Both the position numbers and the translations under genes were made by a program. Below are positions 16,702 to 26,105 of a stretch of 64,000 nucleotides of DNA, in pieces. Positions within the stretch are counted from its first letter, which is position 1; every line of letters starts with the position of its first letter. The notes under the pieces were generated by a model. That model was not told the origin of the DNA, ran no database searches, and saw only the letters and a list, made by a program, of their open reading frames with translations. The DNA is from Melghirimyces profundicolus (GTDB lineage Bacteria > Bacillota > Bacilli > Thermoactinomycetales > DSM-45169): NCBI RefSeq assembly GCF_003054245.1, contig NZ_QBKR01000010.1, positions 1-64,000 on the forward strand, read 5' to 3'.

Positions 16702-17406
16702 TTATATCAACTCCGTTGACGATATGACGTTTGCCTTTCCGGCGGACTGATAAAATTCCGTTGTCCGCAAAAGTTGCCAGTCTCCGTCCAAAACCCCGGG
16801 AAACACGCGCTCAACGGAGAGGTGTTGAGTCCGGTGACATCGCAGGGCTTCCATGATTTCCCGCCTCCAGGGAGCCACCGGGATGCGATGAGTGATCTCC
16901 CGGTCGGGGGTGGTGTGGGCGGCCCGGATGATTCCGGTGGATTGGGGGATGACAATATAGTACAGGAAGGGTTGGTGAACATTTCCCAACCGGGCGACCG
17001 CTTCCCGGGTGGCGTGTTGAATCACTTGATGATCGGGGTGTCCCGAAATGCCGTGAGGGGGAAATGTGACCACCGCATCGGGTTTTTCCCGACGGATGCG
17101 CGCTTCCACATCACCCACCAGTTGATCAAAAGGAGCTTCCCGAAGTCGTCCGTCCCCGTAATCACGCAGGATCACCCGGTCAATCCCCAATACGTCCGCC
17201 GCTTCCGCCAGCTCCTTTTCGCGAACCTCTCCGAGCTGTTCCTTCGGGCAGAGGGCCGGGGTGCCGGGGTGGCCCGCTTCCCCTCGTGTGGCGCAAAAGA
17301 GTACCGTTTCGCAGTCAGGCCGGCGGGCGTACCGGACGATGGTGCCGCCGGTTGCGAAGGTTTCGTCGTCAGGGTGGGCGAAGACGAACATCAGCTTTTT
17401 TGTCAT
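16702..17406 (-). CDS. bshB: PIG-L family deacetylase, BshB-type (bacillithiol synthesis)
   Basis: 234 residues, LmbE/PIG-L zinc deacetylase. The N-terminal zinc motif AHPDDE (10-15) and the later PHGISGHPDHQV with metal and catalytic histidines are intact. BshB removes acetyl from GlcNAc-malate to give GlcN-malate in bacillithiol synthesis. Length is nearer BshB2 (about 221) than BshB1. The bacillithiol-disulfide reductase gene ypdA lies 1.5 kb away, which supports the assignment; mycothiol-S-conjugate-amidase-like or other sugar deacetylation is the alternative. ATG 17406 has AAAGGAGG. Confidence 0.82.
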   Translation of the reverse strand: MTKKLMFVFAHPDDETFATGGTIVRYARRPDCETVLFCATRGEAGHPGTPALCPKEQLGEVREKELAEAADVLGIDRVILRDYGDGRLREAPFDQLVGDVEARIRREKPDAVVTFPPHGISGHPDHQVIQHATREAVARLGNVHQPFLYYIVIPQSTGIIRAAHTTPDREITHRIPVAPWRREIMEALRCHRTQHLSVERVFPGVLDGDWQLLRTTEFYQSAGKANVISSTELI

Positions 17407-17583
17407 GAGAAAACCTCCTTTTAATCCCATCCATTATACCGGATGGGAAGGCACTCCTCCAGTTTCCGAGAGCCGGCAAGAAAAAGAAAAAGTCCGACAG
17501 GAATTGGTGTTCTCTTCGCAGAGCCAACTGGTGTATACTTGATTATGAATTTATGGGAATCATTCTTTTTGAGGTGGTCAGGG

Positions 17584-18864
17584 ATGGAACAACAGTCGGA
17601 AGCTTCCAATCATGAACGGATGGAAGAGAATTTGGATGTCCTCATCTCCACGCAAACCGTGATTAAACGCGCCCTGGATAAGTTGGGTTATCCGGGTCAG
17701 GTCTTCGAACTCCTGAAAGAACCTCTCCGTGTCATGCACGTACGGATCCCCGTGCGGATGGATGACGGAACCGTTCAGGTCTTCACCGGTTACCGGGCCC
17801 AGCATAACGATGCGGTGGGGCCGACAAAAGGAGGGGTGCGGTTTCATCCGGATGTTACCGAAAGTGAAGTGAAGGCGCTTTCCATCTGGATGAGCCTGAA
17901 AGCCGGGATCGTGGACCTGCCCTACGGAGGCGGAAAAGGCGGGATCATCTGCGACCCCCGGAAGATGTCCTTCCGGGAACTGGAACGCCTTTCCCGGGGT
18001 TACGTCCGTGCCATCAGCCAGATCGTCGGACCCACGAAAGACATCCCGGCACCGGATGTTTTTACCAATTCCCAGATTATGGCCTGGATGATGGATGAGT
18101 ACAGCCGGATTCGTGAGTTTGATTCCCCGGGATTCATTACCGGAAAACCGTTGGTGCTGGGAGGGTCCCGTGGCCGGGAGACCGCCACCGCCAAGGGTGT
18201 GACGATCATGATCCGGGAAGCGGCCAAAAAGAGAAACCTGTCCATGAAGGATGCCCGGGTGGTTATCCAGGGGTTCGGAAACGCGGGAAGCTTTCTGGCG
18301 AAGTTCATGAGCGATTCCGGAGCCAAGGTGATCGCGATCTCTGACGCCTACGGTGCCTTGTACGATGAGAACGGGTTGGATATCGATTATCTGCTGGATC
18401 GCCGCGACTCTTTCGGCACGGTGACCAACCTGTTCAAGAATACGATCACCAATCAGGAGCTCTTGGAGCTCGATTGCGACATCTTGGTGCCCGCCGCGGT
18501 GGAAAACCAGATCACGGCGGCCAATGCCCACCGGATCAAGGCCGACATCGTGGTGGAGGCGGCCAATGGTCCGACCACCCTGGAGGCGACACGAATCCTC
18601 AGCGAACGGGGAATTCTGCTGGTCCCCGACGTCCTGGCCAGTGCAGGGGGAGTGACGGTCTCGTATTTTGAATGGGTGCAGAACAATCAGGGGTATTACT
18701 GGTCGGATCAAGAAGTGGAACAAAAGCTGGAAGAGATTATGGTGAAGGCTTTTGAAACCGTCTACCAAACGTCCCAAACGCGGAAAGTTGACATGCGGCT
18801 TGCCGCCTACATGGTGGGTGTACGCAAAATGGCGGAGGCGTCACGGTTCCGCGGTTGGGTATAA
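17584..18864 (+). CDS. gudB: NAD-specific glutamate dehydrogenase
   Basis: 426 residues. It oxidatively deaminates glutamate to 2-oxoglutarate and ammonia. Glutamate-binding residues lie in [11 protein letters not shown] and the catalytic lysine in the region before YGGGKGGI; the Rossmann domain has GFGNAGSF. Position before ypdA matches gudB of B. subtilis. The VKA stretch near residue 95 is single, so the active-site duplication that inactivates GudB in strain 168 is absent. ATG 17584 has GAGGTGG upstream, and TATACT at about 17535 is a possible -10. RocG is the alternative paralogue name. Confidence 0.93.
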   Translation: MEQQSEASNHERMEENLDVLISTQTVIKRALDKLGYPGQVFELLKEPLRVMHVRIPVRMDDGTVQVFTGYRAQHNDAVGPTKGGVRFHPDVTESEVKALSIWMSLKAGIVDLPYGGGKGGIICDPRKMSFRELERLSRGYVRAISQIVGPTKDIPAPDVFTNSQIMAWMMDEYSRIREFDSPGFITGKPLVLGGSRGRETATAKGVTIMIREAAKKRNLSMKDARVVIQGFGNAGSFLAKFMSDSGAKVIAISDAYGALYDENGLDIDYLLDRRDSFGTVTNLFKNTITNQELLELDCDILVPAAVENQITAANAHRIKADIVVEAANGPTTLEATRILSERGILLVPDVLASAGGVTVSYFEWVQNNQGYYWSDQEVEQKLEEIMVKAFETVYQTSQTRKVDMRLAAYMVGVRKMAEASRFRGWV

Positions 18865-18945
18865 ATATAAGAGTGAAAAAGGACAGAAAGGCACCGTTCA
18901 CAGAAGGTGTTTTTCTGTTTTCCTGTTCAGCGAGGAGGATGAGTC

Positions 18946-19929
18946 TTGAGAGATCTGATCGTGATCGGGGCGGGCCCTTGCGGATTGTCCGCCGCCACTG
19001 AAGCCAAAAAGCGGGGACTGGAACCCCTGGTGATCGAGAAGGGTTGCATCGTCAATTCGGTTTATCACTACCCCACCCACATGCAGTTTTTCAGCACTCC
19101 GGAACTGTTGGAGATCGGGGGTCTGCCGTTTGTGACGGCGGGGGAAAAACCGAGTCGGCAGGAAGCTCTCAAATACTACCGTGCGGTGGTGAAAGCTTAC
19201 GATCTGGACGTCCGCACCTATGAGAAAGTGACCGGGGTGGAGAAAGGAGACGGAACCTTCACCGTCCGAACGGAGAAGCAAGGGAAGGGGCGCACCTACA
19301 CTTCCCCTCATGTGGTCTTGGCCACCGGGTACTACGATTCGCCCAACAAGCTGAACATCCCCGGAGAGGAACTTCCCAAGGTTCATCACTACTATACGGA
19401 AGGTCATCCATACTCCGGCCTGAACGTGTTGGTGATCGGCGGGAAAAACTCCGCCGTTGACGCCGCCATGGATCTTTACCAGGCAGGGGCCAACGTGACG
19501 ATGGCCTACCGGCGCGAAGCTTTTACGGACAGTGTGAAAGCCTGGGTGAAACCGGTGATCGAGAGCGCGATCAGGAAGGGTTGGATCACCATGCACTGGA
19601 ACACCGTGGTGAAGGAGGTCCGGGAGCATGAAGCGGTTCTGGAAAAAGAAGGCGAAACCTTCACCATTCCCAACGATGTCGTTTTTGCCATGACCGGTTA
19701 TCATCCCAGAACGGAAATGCTGAAGAAACTCGGGGTGGGGTTTCATCCGGACAGCGGAGCCCCTGTCCATGATCCGGAGACGATGGAGACGACAGTACCC
19801 GGACTCTACATCGCCGGAGTGATCGCAGCCGGATTCGATGCCAATTCCATCTTCATCGAAAACGGGCGGTATCACGGCGAAAAAATCGCCGCCCACATCA
19901 GCCGGAAAAGGCAGGTGGCGGCGACCTGA
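18946..19929 (+). CDS. ypdA: YpdA family bacillithiol disulfide reductase
   Basis: 327 residues, FAD-dependent pyridine-nucleotide reductase. The FAD motif is GAGPCGLSAA (8-17) and the NADPH motif is VIGGKNSAVDAA. The single conserved cysteine in the first motif is the one implicated in YpdA/Bdr activity, which reduces bacillithiol disulfide; there is no CxxC as in thioredoxin reductase. The TTG at 18946 follows GAGGAGG. It follows gudB by 80 bp, as in B. subtilis, and a bshB-type gene is nearby. Confidence 0.9.
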   Translation: MRDLIVIGAGPCGLSAATEAKKRGLEPLVIEKGCIVNSVYHYPTHMQFFSTPELLEIGGLPFVTAGEKPSRQEALKYYRAVVKAYDLDVRTYEKVTGVEKGDGTFTVRTEKQGKGRTYTSPHVVLATGYYDSPNKLNIPGEELPKVHHYYTEGHPYSGLNVLVIGGKNSAVDAAMDLYQAGANVTMAYRREAFTDSVKAWVKPVIESAIRKGWITMHWNTVVKEVREHEAVLEKEGETFTIPNDVVFAMTGYHPRTEMLKKLGVGFHPDSGAPVHDPETMETTVPGLYIAGVIAAGFDANSIFIENGRYHGEKIAAHISRKRQVAAT

Positions 19930-19933
19930 TCCT

Positions 19934-20920
19934 CTATTGCTCATCGTAGTGCTCACTGAAAAAGGACTGGAGGACAGCCGGTTCCCGGCTGACATGAAGC
20001 GCGACCATCAATTGGATTCGCGCTTTTTGTCCGTTCAGCCCGTTGGAAAAAATCATGCCCCAATCCTTCAGCTGCTTGCCTCCTCCCTTATACCCGTAAC
20101 TGTCTTCCACGAATCCGTTGTAGCAGCGGGACACCAGCACAGCGGGAATGCCCCGGTCAAGGGCTTCCTTCAGGGCGGGAAGCATCGCCGGTGGCAGGTT
20201 GCCCTGTCCCAGTGCCTCCAGGACCAGGCCGTTGGTTCCCGAATCCAGTGCGGCGCGGATGAACAGGTCATCGGTGCCGGCTGCGGCCTTGATCAGATGG
20301 ATGCGGTCCGTGGGGGGAAGCTGGGGAAACAGCCGGCTTCGTTTCAGGGACTGGTGGAACACCAGGTCTTTTTTGGTCAGGCTCCCGATCGGTCCCTGGG
20401 CGGGGGAGCGGAATGTGGCCACATTGCTGGTGTGGGTTTTGGTGACTTGGCGGGCGGCGTGAATTTCATCGTTGAACACGACCAAGGTTCCTTTGCCCCA
20501 CGCTCCCGGGTGGGCGGCGGTACGGACCGCATTCACCAGGTTGAGGGGTCCGTCCGCTCCCAATTCATTCTGGCTCCGCATGGCTCCGGTCACCACCACG
20601 GGTTTTTCACCGGGGACGGTTAAATCCAGAAAAAAAGCGGTTTCTTCCAAGGTGTCGGTTCCATGGGTCACCACCACCCCGTCGATTTCGTCGCGCTGAA
20701 GATGGGAAGTGACCCGTTCCCCGATCCGATACATCCATTCGGGGGTGATATGGGGACTCGGCAAGTTGCAGAAATGGTCCATTTCCACTTGGGCGTGGCG
20801 GGAAACCACCGGAAGGACGGACTGCAACGCTTCCGATCCTTTGGGTTTAAGGCTGTGGGTTTTTTCGTCTTCTGCCATGGCGATGGTTCCGCCGGTGGTG
20901 ATGACTGCGATTCGTTTCAT
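19934..20920 (-). CDS. ansA: L-asparaginase
   Basis: 328 residues. It hydrolyses asparagine to aspartate and ammonia. Both catalytic threonine regions are present: TTGGTIAM (8-15) and VVTHGTDTLEET (about 82-93). No signal peptide is seen, so it is cytoplasmic type I-like. It is convergent with ypdA, four bases apart. ATG 20920 has GGAGAG upstream. Confidence 0.93.
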   Translation of the reverse strand: MKRIAVITTGGTIAMAEDEKTHSLKPKGSEALQSVLPVVSRHAQVEMDHFCNLPSPHITPEWMYRIGERVTSHLQRDEIDGVVVTHGTDTLEETAFFLDLTVPGEKPVVVTGAMRSQNELGADGPLNLVNAVRTAAHPGAWGKGTLVVFNDEIHAARQVTKTHTSNVATFRSPAQGPIGSLTKKDLVFHQSLKRSRLFPQLPPTDRIHLIKAAAGTDDLFIRAALDSGTNGLVLEALGQGNLPPAMLPALKEALDRGIPAVLVSRCYNGFVEDSYGYKGGGKQLKDWGMIFSNGLNGQKARIQLMVALHVSREPAVLQSFFSEHYDEQ

Positions 20921-21076
20921 GTCTCTCCTCCGGTTGGTTTTACGAAGTCCATTGTTTTTATCATATTACATACGGTGGCAAAACCCAAGAAGCGGTTAAT
21001 AGAGGCGGTTTCCGTCCATAATGGAGGGAAACGGCATCAACATATCTGGAAAACGGCCGGAAAACGGAGGGACACG

Positions 21077-21241
21077 ATGGGAGAACGTCGATATCTGGTC
21101 CGAATCCGTTGTAAACAATGCGGTGAACGTTTTGTTCTGAAAGGCAGCATGAAGAAGGGAAAATTGGATACGGGATTTAAACAGTGCCTCTGTGAGAACA
21201 ATGATCCCGCCGGGTTCGAAATTACATCAGAGAGGCTGTGA
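21077..21241 (+). CDS. Small cysteine-containing protein of unknown function
   Basis: 54 residues. It has one CxxC (CKQCGERF, near 13-16) and a CLC pair near 38-40, a possible zinc knuckle, with a basic central part (KGSMKKGKL). ATG 21077 has GGAGG at 21066-21070, and a strong terminator starts at its stop codon, which together support a real gene. Not recognised. Confidence 0.6.
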   Translation: MGERRYLVRIRCKQCGERFVLKGSMKKGKLDTGFKQCLCENNDPAGFEITSERL

Positions 21242-21270
21242 AGAGCCGACCGCCCAAGGTCGGCTCTTTT
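21242..21270 (+). terminator. Terminator after the 54-residue gene
   Basis: AGAGCCGACC (21242-21251) pairs with GGTCGGCTCT (21258-21267), followed by TTT. Confidence 0.85.
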
Positions 21271-21341
21271 GATTGCATAAAGGTGGGAATCGACGCTCAA
21301 ACTATCTTCGAAGAATCAAAGGGAAGGAGGTCGAACAACCA

Positions 21342-21572
21342 ATGGGCCAAGGTCCTGCAAGGATGTCTCATCATCTGCCTCCTACTGTACCTTCGCCGCG
21401 GTGGCGGACGCCAGATCTGGCTGTCTCCCGATCCCCCTCCGAGCGAATGCGGGATGCCATGAACGGCTGGGATCCGGCCCGCGGAAAGGTTGATGATTTC
21501 GACTCCGATACCGCCACTGCCGGATGGATGGAGTCTGTCCGCGAAACACATTTTTTTGAGAATAAGGAGTGA
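21342..21572 (+). CDS. Hypothetical 76-residue protein preceding ypeB
   Basis: 76 residues, soluble, without hydrophobic segments; Pro- and Ser-rich first half, acidic middle (KVDDFDSDTA). GGAGG at 21326-21330 precedes ATG 21342, with the stop only seven bases before the ypeB start. In B. subtilis ypeB follows the germination lytic enzyme gene sleB, so this small frame occupies the sleB position. It has no resemblance to SleB. Function unknown, and it could be a leader or a non-coding stretch. Confidence 0.45.
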   Translation: MGQGPARMSHHLPPTVPSPRWRTPDLAVSRSPSERMRDAMNGWDPARGKVDDFDSDTATAGWMESVRETHFFENKE

Positions 21573-21579
21573 TTCAGTC

Positions 21580-22926
21580 GTGTACAGACGAATCGCCGCC
21601 GTGCTCTTTCCTGTGACCGCGCTGGCTTTGATCGGGGCAGCGGTCTGGGGATACCAGGAAAACCAGGAAAAGAACAGCTTGTTAATCAAAGCGGAAAACC
21701 AATATCAACGGGCTTTTCACGACCTGAATTTCCATATGGACAAACTGCAGGATGAACTCGGGAAAGCCCTTGCGCTCAATACCCGAAAGCAGTTGTCCAA
21801 TTGCATGACCGATGTATGGCGGCTTTCATTCGCCGCACAAAACGATGTGGGTCAGTTGCCGCTTTCGATGATGCCTTTTGACAAAACCGAAGCGTTCCTT
21901 TCCCGGATCGGGAATTTCACCCACCGGGTAGGGGTTCGGGATTTGGATAAGAAGCCCCTCACCGATCGGGAGTACAATACGCTTCGCACCCTCTACAAGC
22001 GGGCGGGCGCCATTCAGAAGGATCTGCAAAACGTACAGTCCCAGGTATTGTCCAAAAATCTCCGCTGGATGGATGTCGAACTGGAGATGGCGGCCGAAGA
22101 CAAAGCAATGGACAACACCATCATCAACGGGTTCAAAAAGGTGGATAAACTGTCCGAAGGCTATGAAGAAGTGGACTGGGGCCCCAGCGTCAACAACTTG
22201 GAGTCCAATCAACGGAAAAAGACGGCCCGATTGAAAGGAAAGCCTGTAACCCCGGCGGAAGTGAAAGAAAAAATGGCAGACATCCTGGATCGTCCTGACA
22301 CCCGGGGGATGGAAGTGGTCCGGAATCGAAAAAACGACACGCCGACCTACAGTGTTCGGGTCAAAGCCAAGAACGGCCGGGAGGTATTCGCCGACGTGAC
22401 CCGAAAAGGGGGGCATGTTCTCTGGCTGAACTACGACCGGCCCGTCAAAAACCGAAAACTGAATTTGGAACAAGCTCAGGCCGAAGCCATCCGGTTCCTG
22501 GACCGGCTGGGTTATCCGGAGATGGAAGCGATCCACTATGACGAAACCGGGAACATGGCGGGGATCACATTCGTCCGAAAGCAGGGCAATGTCTTGATCT
22601 ATCCCGAATCGCTCGTGGTCAAAGTGGCTCTTGACAACGGAGAGATCACCGGTTATCAGGGGGATAACTACGTTTTCAATTACAAGGCGAACCGAAACCT
22701 GAAACCCAAATTGACCTTGGCGGAGGCCCGGAAGTCGGTCAACCCCAGGTTGAAGGTGAAGGAATCCAGGCTGGCCGTGATTTTCGGGGAAAACGGAAAG
22801 GAAACCCTTTGCTACGAATTCTTGGGCCAATTGGGGAAAAGTCGGTACCGTCTCTTCATTAACGCCCAAAACGGGGACGAAGAGGCCGTTGAGAAAATCA
22901 AGGACCAGAATCTGAATACCCTGTAG
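21580..22926 (+). CDS. ypeB: Germination protein YpeB
   Basis: 448 residues, about the length of B. subtilis YpeB (450). An N-terminal membrane anchor (about 6-25) is followed by a helical region and repeated PepSY-like domains (for example LNLEQAQAEAIRFLDRLGYP). YpeB stabilises and localises the cortex hydrolase SleB in spores. The GTG at 21580 has an AAGGAGTG site; the longer frame starting upstream is not supported. sleB itself is not adjacent here. Confidence 0.9.
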   Translation: MYRRIAAVLFPVTALALIGAAVWGYQENQEKNSLLIKAENQYQRAFHDLNFHMDKLQDELGKALALNTRKQLSNCMTDVWRLSFAAQNDVGQLPLSMMPFDKTEAFLSRIGNFTHRVGVRDLDKKPLTDREYNTLRTLYKRAGAIQKDLQNVQSQVLSKNLRWMDVELEMAAEDKAMDNTIINGFKKVDKLSEGYEEVDWGPSVNNLESNQRKKTARLKGKPVTPAEVKEKMADILDRPDTRGMEVVRNRKNDTPTYSVRVKAKNGREVFADVTRKGGHVLWLNYDRPVKNRKLNLEQAQAEAIRFLDRLGYPEMEAIHYDETGNMAGITFVRKQGNVLIYPESLVVKVALDNGEITGYQGDNYVFNYKANRNLKPKLTLAEARKSVNPRLKVKESRLAVIFGENGKETLCYEFLGQLGKSRYRLFINAQNGDEEAVEKIKDQNLNTL

Positions 22927-22936
22927 ATCAAAGAAA

Positions 22937-22966
22937 GGGGCCGGCCCGGGAGCCGGCCCCGGCCTT
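22937..22966 (+). terminator. Terminator after ypeB
   Basis: GGGGCCGGC (22937-22945) pairs with GCCGGCCCC (22952-22960); a short T run follows at 22964-22967. Confidence 0.7.
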
Positions 22967-23000
22967 TTGACAAAATCGCCTGAAAAAATGGTTTCAGTCG

Positions 23001-23029
23001 TTGCAAGCCTTTTACCTTTATGGTATCCT
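23001..23029 (+). promoter_or_regulatory. Candidate sigma-A promoter upstream of cmk
   Basis: TTGCAA (23001-23006), 17-bp spacer, TATCCT (23024-23029). This is the only promoter-like match in the 290-bp gap before cmk; the implied leader is about 180 nt. Confidence 0.4.
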
Positions 23030-23215
23030 AAAGAAGAACTCATACAAGGGAATACATAGCGAACCAACCATTCGCGTCGTCGCTGGCCTAATGGATTTCC
23101 AACAGGAAATTTACCATTCAATCGAGATGAATCAAATACCGTTCATCCGCTCTGAGCAGGCCATGTCCTGCTCTTTCTATTTTTTTATCCCTTCTGTTGT
23201 AGGAGGACCTGTCGC

Positions 23216-23896
23216 ATGAGTCGTCTGTCGATCGCGATCGACGGCCCCGCGGGAGCCGGAAAAAGCACGGTGGCCCGCCAGGTGGCCGGGAGACTGGGCT
23301 TGACCTATGTGGATACCGGCGCCATGTACCGCGCCATCACGTGGAAAGCCCTGAAAGAACAAGTGGACCTCAGAGATGAACAAACCGTCTCCCGCCTAGC
23401 ACGGGAGACTGAGATCCGGTTGACCCCGGGAAAGGATGGAATGGAGGTCTGGGTGGACGGGGAAAGGGTGACCCGGGCCATCCGGACTCCGGAAGTCACC
23501 TCCCATGTTTCCCTCATCGCCGGACAGCAGAGGGTCCGGGAAGTGCTGGTCGATAAGCAGCGGGAGATGGCCAGCCGCGGAGGCGTTGTGATGGACGGCC
23601 GGGACATCGGGACCCACGTTCTGCCCGATGCCGATGTGAAGGTATTTCTGACAGCCTCCATCGAGGAGAGGGCAAAACGGCGTTACCGCGAGCTGGTTCG
23701 CCGCGGTTACAAAGTGGACTGGGAAGAGTTGAAGGAAGAGATCCGGATCCGGGACGAAAAGGACCGGAACCGGGAACATTCACCCTTACGTCCGGCGGAG
23801 GATGCCGTTCACCTGGATACAACAGGGCTGTCGATTGAAGAAGTGATTCGGGCGATCCTGGATCTCTCCCGAAGCAAAGTGGGCGGTGTGGAGTAA
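23216..23896 (+). CDS. cmk: Cytidylate kinase
   Basis: 226 residues. It phosphorylates CMP and dCMP using ATP. The P-loop GPAGAGKST is at 9-17, VDTGAMYRA contributes to CMP binding, and DGRDIGT is the conserved acidic stretch. ATG 23216 follows GTAGGAGG. It heads a cluster cmk-plsC-small gene-ypfD in the order of B. subtilis cmk-ypfD, with plsC inserted. Confidence 0.95.
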   Translation: MSRLSIAIDGPAGAGKSTVARQVAGRLGLTYVDTGAMYRAITWKALKEQVDLRDEQTVSRLARETEIRLTPGKDGMEVWVDGERVTRAIRTPEVTSHVSLIAGQQRVREVLVDKQREMASRGGVVMDGRDIGTHVLPDADVKVFLTASIEERAKRRYRELVRRGYKVDWEELKEEIRIRDEKDRNREHSPLRPAEDAVHLDTTGLSIEEVIRAILDLSRSKVGGVE

Positions 23897-23899
23897 AAC

Positions 23900-24493
23900 A
23901 TGTGGTACCGATGCTTTCATTTTTTATTCCGGGTCCTGTTCTCCACCTTATACCGGGTGGAAATTCGGGGGGCGGAAAATATTCCTTCCTCGGGTCCCGT
24001 GGTTGTCTGTTGCAATCATATCAATACTCTGGATCCTCCCCTTCTCGGCTCGGCGATGGAGCGCCCTGTCCGTTTCATGGCCAAAAGGGAACTCTTCGAT
24101 ATTCCGGTCCTTTCTTTTCTCATCCGGCGTTTCGGTGCATTCCCCGTAAACCGGGGTGCCACGGATAAGCGGGCACTGAAGCAAGCCCTGGAGGTTTTGA
24201 AACAGGGGGAGGTTCTCGGGGTGTTTCCCGAGGGAACGCGATCCAAAAGTGGCAAACTGGGTAAGGCCCACACCGGCGCCGCGTTCATCGCTCTGAAAGG
24301 CGGGGCCCGGTTGGTTCCCGCCGCCATCATCGGCCCATACCGCCTTTTCCGCCCGATCCGGGTTCACTTCGGTTCTCCGATGGATCTGGAAGATTACCGG
24401 GGAGAACGGCTGACTTCAGAGACCCTTCGGAGGGTGACCGAAAAAATGATGGAAGAGATTCAGGACCTTCTTTCGGGGGCCTGTCGGAAATGA
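23900..24493 (+). CDS. plsC: 1-acyl-sn-glycerol-3-phosphate acyltransferase
   Basis: 197 residues. It adds the second acyl chain to lysophosphatidic acid. The catalytic NHxxxxD block (NHINTLD, near 39-45) and the substrate motif FPEGTRS are present, with a hydrophobic N-terminus for membrane association. It starts three bases after cmk with no clear ribosome site, so coupling is likely. Its stop overlaps the next gene. plsY and gpsA further along complete phosphatidic acid synthesis. Confidence 0.92.
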   Translation: MWYRCFHFLFRVLFSTLYRVEIRGAENIPSSGPVVVCCNHINTLDPPLLGSAMERPVRFMAKRELFDIPVLSFLIRRFGAFPVNRGATDKRALKQALEVLKQGEVLGVFPEGTRSKSGKLGKAHTGAAFIALKGGARLVPAAIIGPYRLFRPIRVHFGSPMDLEDYRGERLTSETLRRVTEKMMEEIQDLLSGACRK

Positions 24494-24771
24494 AGGCGTT
24501 GTTTCTTTGCCTTCCGGCTGTTGCTTTGGTGTTCTTCTACCGCAGCATCATCACCTCGAGCGGATTCCGCAGAGGAGTCGGGAGGTCGGAGGTTCGGCGG
24601 CGGTCCCGTCGCTTCACCTTTTGGGTCGTGAGCTTCGCGGCCGGTCTCACGCTTTTCGCCGCCGGGGTCAGGGTGGGATTGATCGGCGGGGCGGTTGCCT
24701 TGGGCGGCGGCTTAATTCTGGCCGGTGCACTGACCACAGGATTAATGAAATTAAGGGACTGGCTTTCTTAA
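24490..24771 (+). CDS. Small membrane protein of unknown function
   Basis: 93 residues with two or three hydrophobic segments (about 1-20, 45-65, 68-85) separated by an Arg-rich loop (RRGVGRSEVRRRSRR). The ATG overlaps the plsC stop (ATGA), which supports it as a real coupled gene. No family recognised. Confidence 0.6.
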   Translation: MKALFLCLPAVALVFFYRSIITSSGFRRGVGRSEVRRRSRRFTFWVVSFAAGLTLFAAGVRVGLIGGAVALGGGLILAGALTTGLMKLRDWLS

Positions 24772-24851
24772 TTTCATTGTTCATCTCTCCGTACCGGGGA
24801 GATCATAAATCTTCGTTGATTTTTTGTAGGTAAATGAGGAGGTTGTCGTTC

Positions 24852-26000
24852 ATGGTGGAAGAAATGAAATCCGAGATGGCGGAAGTGACTCCTTTGAACC
24901 GCGGGGACATTGTCAAGGGGAAAGTGACCAAGGTGGAAGACAATCAGGTGTTGGTGGATGTCAATTACAAGTTTGACGGCGTCATCCCGATCTCCGAACT
25001 CTCCAGTCTGCATGTGGATAAAGCTTCCGATGTGCTGTCCGAAGGAGATGAAGTGGAGGTAAAAGTGATCCGCATCAACGATGAAGAAGACAAACTGATC
25101 CTTTCCAAAAAAGCGGTGGATTCCGATCGCGCTTGGGAAGAACTGCAGCAAAAATACGAAAGCGGGGAAACCCTGGAAGCGGAAGTGGCCGACGTTGTGA
25201 AGGGCGGTCTGGTGGTGGACCTGGGTGTTCGCGGATTCATTCCGGCCTCCCTGGTGGAACGCCACTACGTCGAAGATTTCTCCGACTACAAAGGCCGGAC
25301 CCTCAGCCTGAAAGTGGTTGAAATCGATCCGGCCAAAAACAAGCTGATCCTTTCCCGGAAAGCGGTTCTTGACGAAGAAGCCGAGCGGAAAAAACAGGAG
25401 ACCCTGGACAGCCTGGAGCCGGGCCAGATTCTGGAAGGAACCGTCCAACGTCTGACCGATTTCGGTGCTTTTGTGGACATCGGGGGCGTGGACGGCTTGG
25501 TGCACGTTTCGGAGTTGGCCTGGACCCGTGTGGAGCATCCTTCCGAAGTGCTTTCCGAAGGTGACCGGGTGAAAGTGAAAGTGCTGAAAGTGGATAAGGA
25601 CAATGAACGAATCAGTCTCAGCATTAAAGAAACCCAACCGGGCCCCTGGGACAAAGTCTCCGATGCCATTCAGACAGGGGATGTCGTCAAAGGCACGGTG
25701 AAACGCCTCGTCTCCTTCGGCGCTTTCGTCGAGGTGTACGACGGGGTGGAGGGTCTGGTTCACATCTCCCAGATCTCCCGCCGCCATATTGCCTCTCCTT
25801 CCGAGGTTTTGGAAGAAGGACAGGAAGTCCGGGTGAAGGTACTGGATATGCAACCGGAACAAAAACGGATCAGCCTCAGCATCAAAGAGGTGGAACAGGA
25901 AGAAGCCCGGGAAGAGCTGAAGAACCTGGATCGCAACAACAACGGGATGAACGTCACCCTGGGCGACGTCTTCGGAGATCAGCTCCGTCGTCTGAAGTAA
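24852..26000 (+). CDS. ypfD: S1 RNA-binding domain protein (RpsA-like, YpfD)
   Basis: 382 residues, the same length as B. subtilis YpfD. Four S1 domains in tandem are readable by their repeated RGDIVKGKV / GAFVDIGG / GLVHVSEL / VKVKVLKVD patterns at roughly 15-80, 100-165, 185-255 and 270-340, followed by an acidic tail. It resembles a shortened ribosomal protein S1, but in Firmicutes it is not a stable 30S component. ATG 24852 is preceded by GAGGAGG; the ATG at 24834 contains that site and is unlikely. Confidence 0.9.
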   Translation: MVEEMKSEMAEVTPLNRGDIVKGKVTKVEDNQVLVDVNYKFDGVIPISELSSLHVDKASDVLSEGDEVEVKVIRINDEEDKLILSKKAVDSDRAWEELQQKYESGETLEAEVADVVKGGLVVDLGVRGFIPASLVERHYVEDFSDYKGRTLSLKVVEIDPAKNKLILSRKAVLDEEAERKKQETLDSLEPGQILEGTVQRLTDFGAFVDIGGVDGLVHVSELAWTRVEHPSEVLSEGDRVKVKVLKVDKDNERISLSIKETQPGPWDKVSDAIQTGDVVKGTVKRLVSFGAFVEVYDGVEGLVHISQISRRHIASPSEVLEEGQEVRVKVLDMQPEQKRISLSIKEVEQEEAREELKNLDRNNNGMNVTLGDVFGDQLRRLK

Positions 26001-26014
26001 GGAACTTACGGACG

Positions 26015-26045
26015 AACCTCCGGCCATATGCCGGGGGTTTTTTTA
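26015..26045 (+). terminator. Terminator after ypfD
   Basis: AACCTCCGGC (26015-26024) pairs with GCCGGGGGTT (26030-26039), then a T run. Confidence 0.85.
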
Positions 26046-26105
26046 TGGCTGAAACCGGTCAACAACAGACATACTAAGGGGGAAAACCTTGAGGAGGAAG
26101 GGAAG

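Noticed and set aside
17878-17920. gudB-type inactivating duplication
   Set aside because: The VKA region is single-copy and the reading frame is intact.
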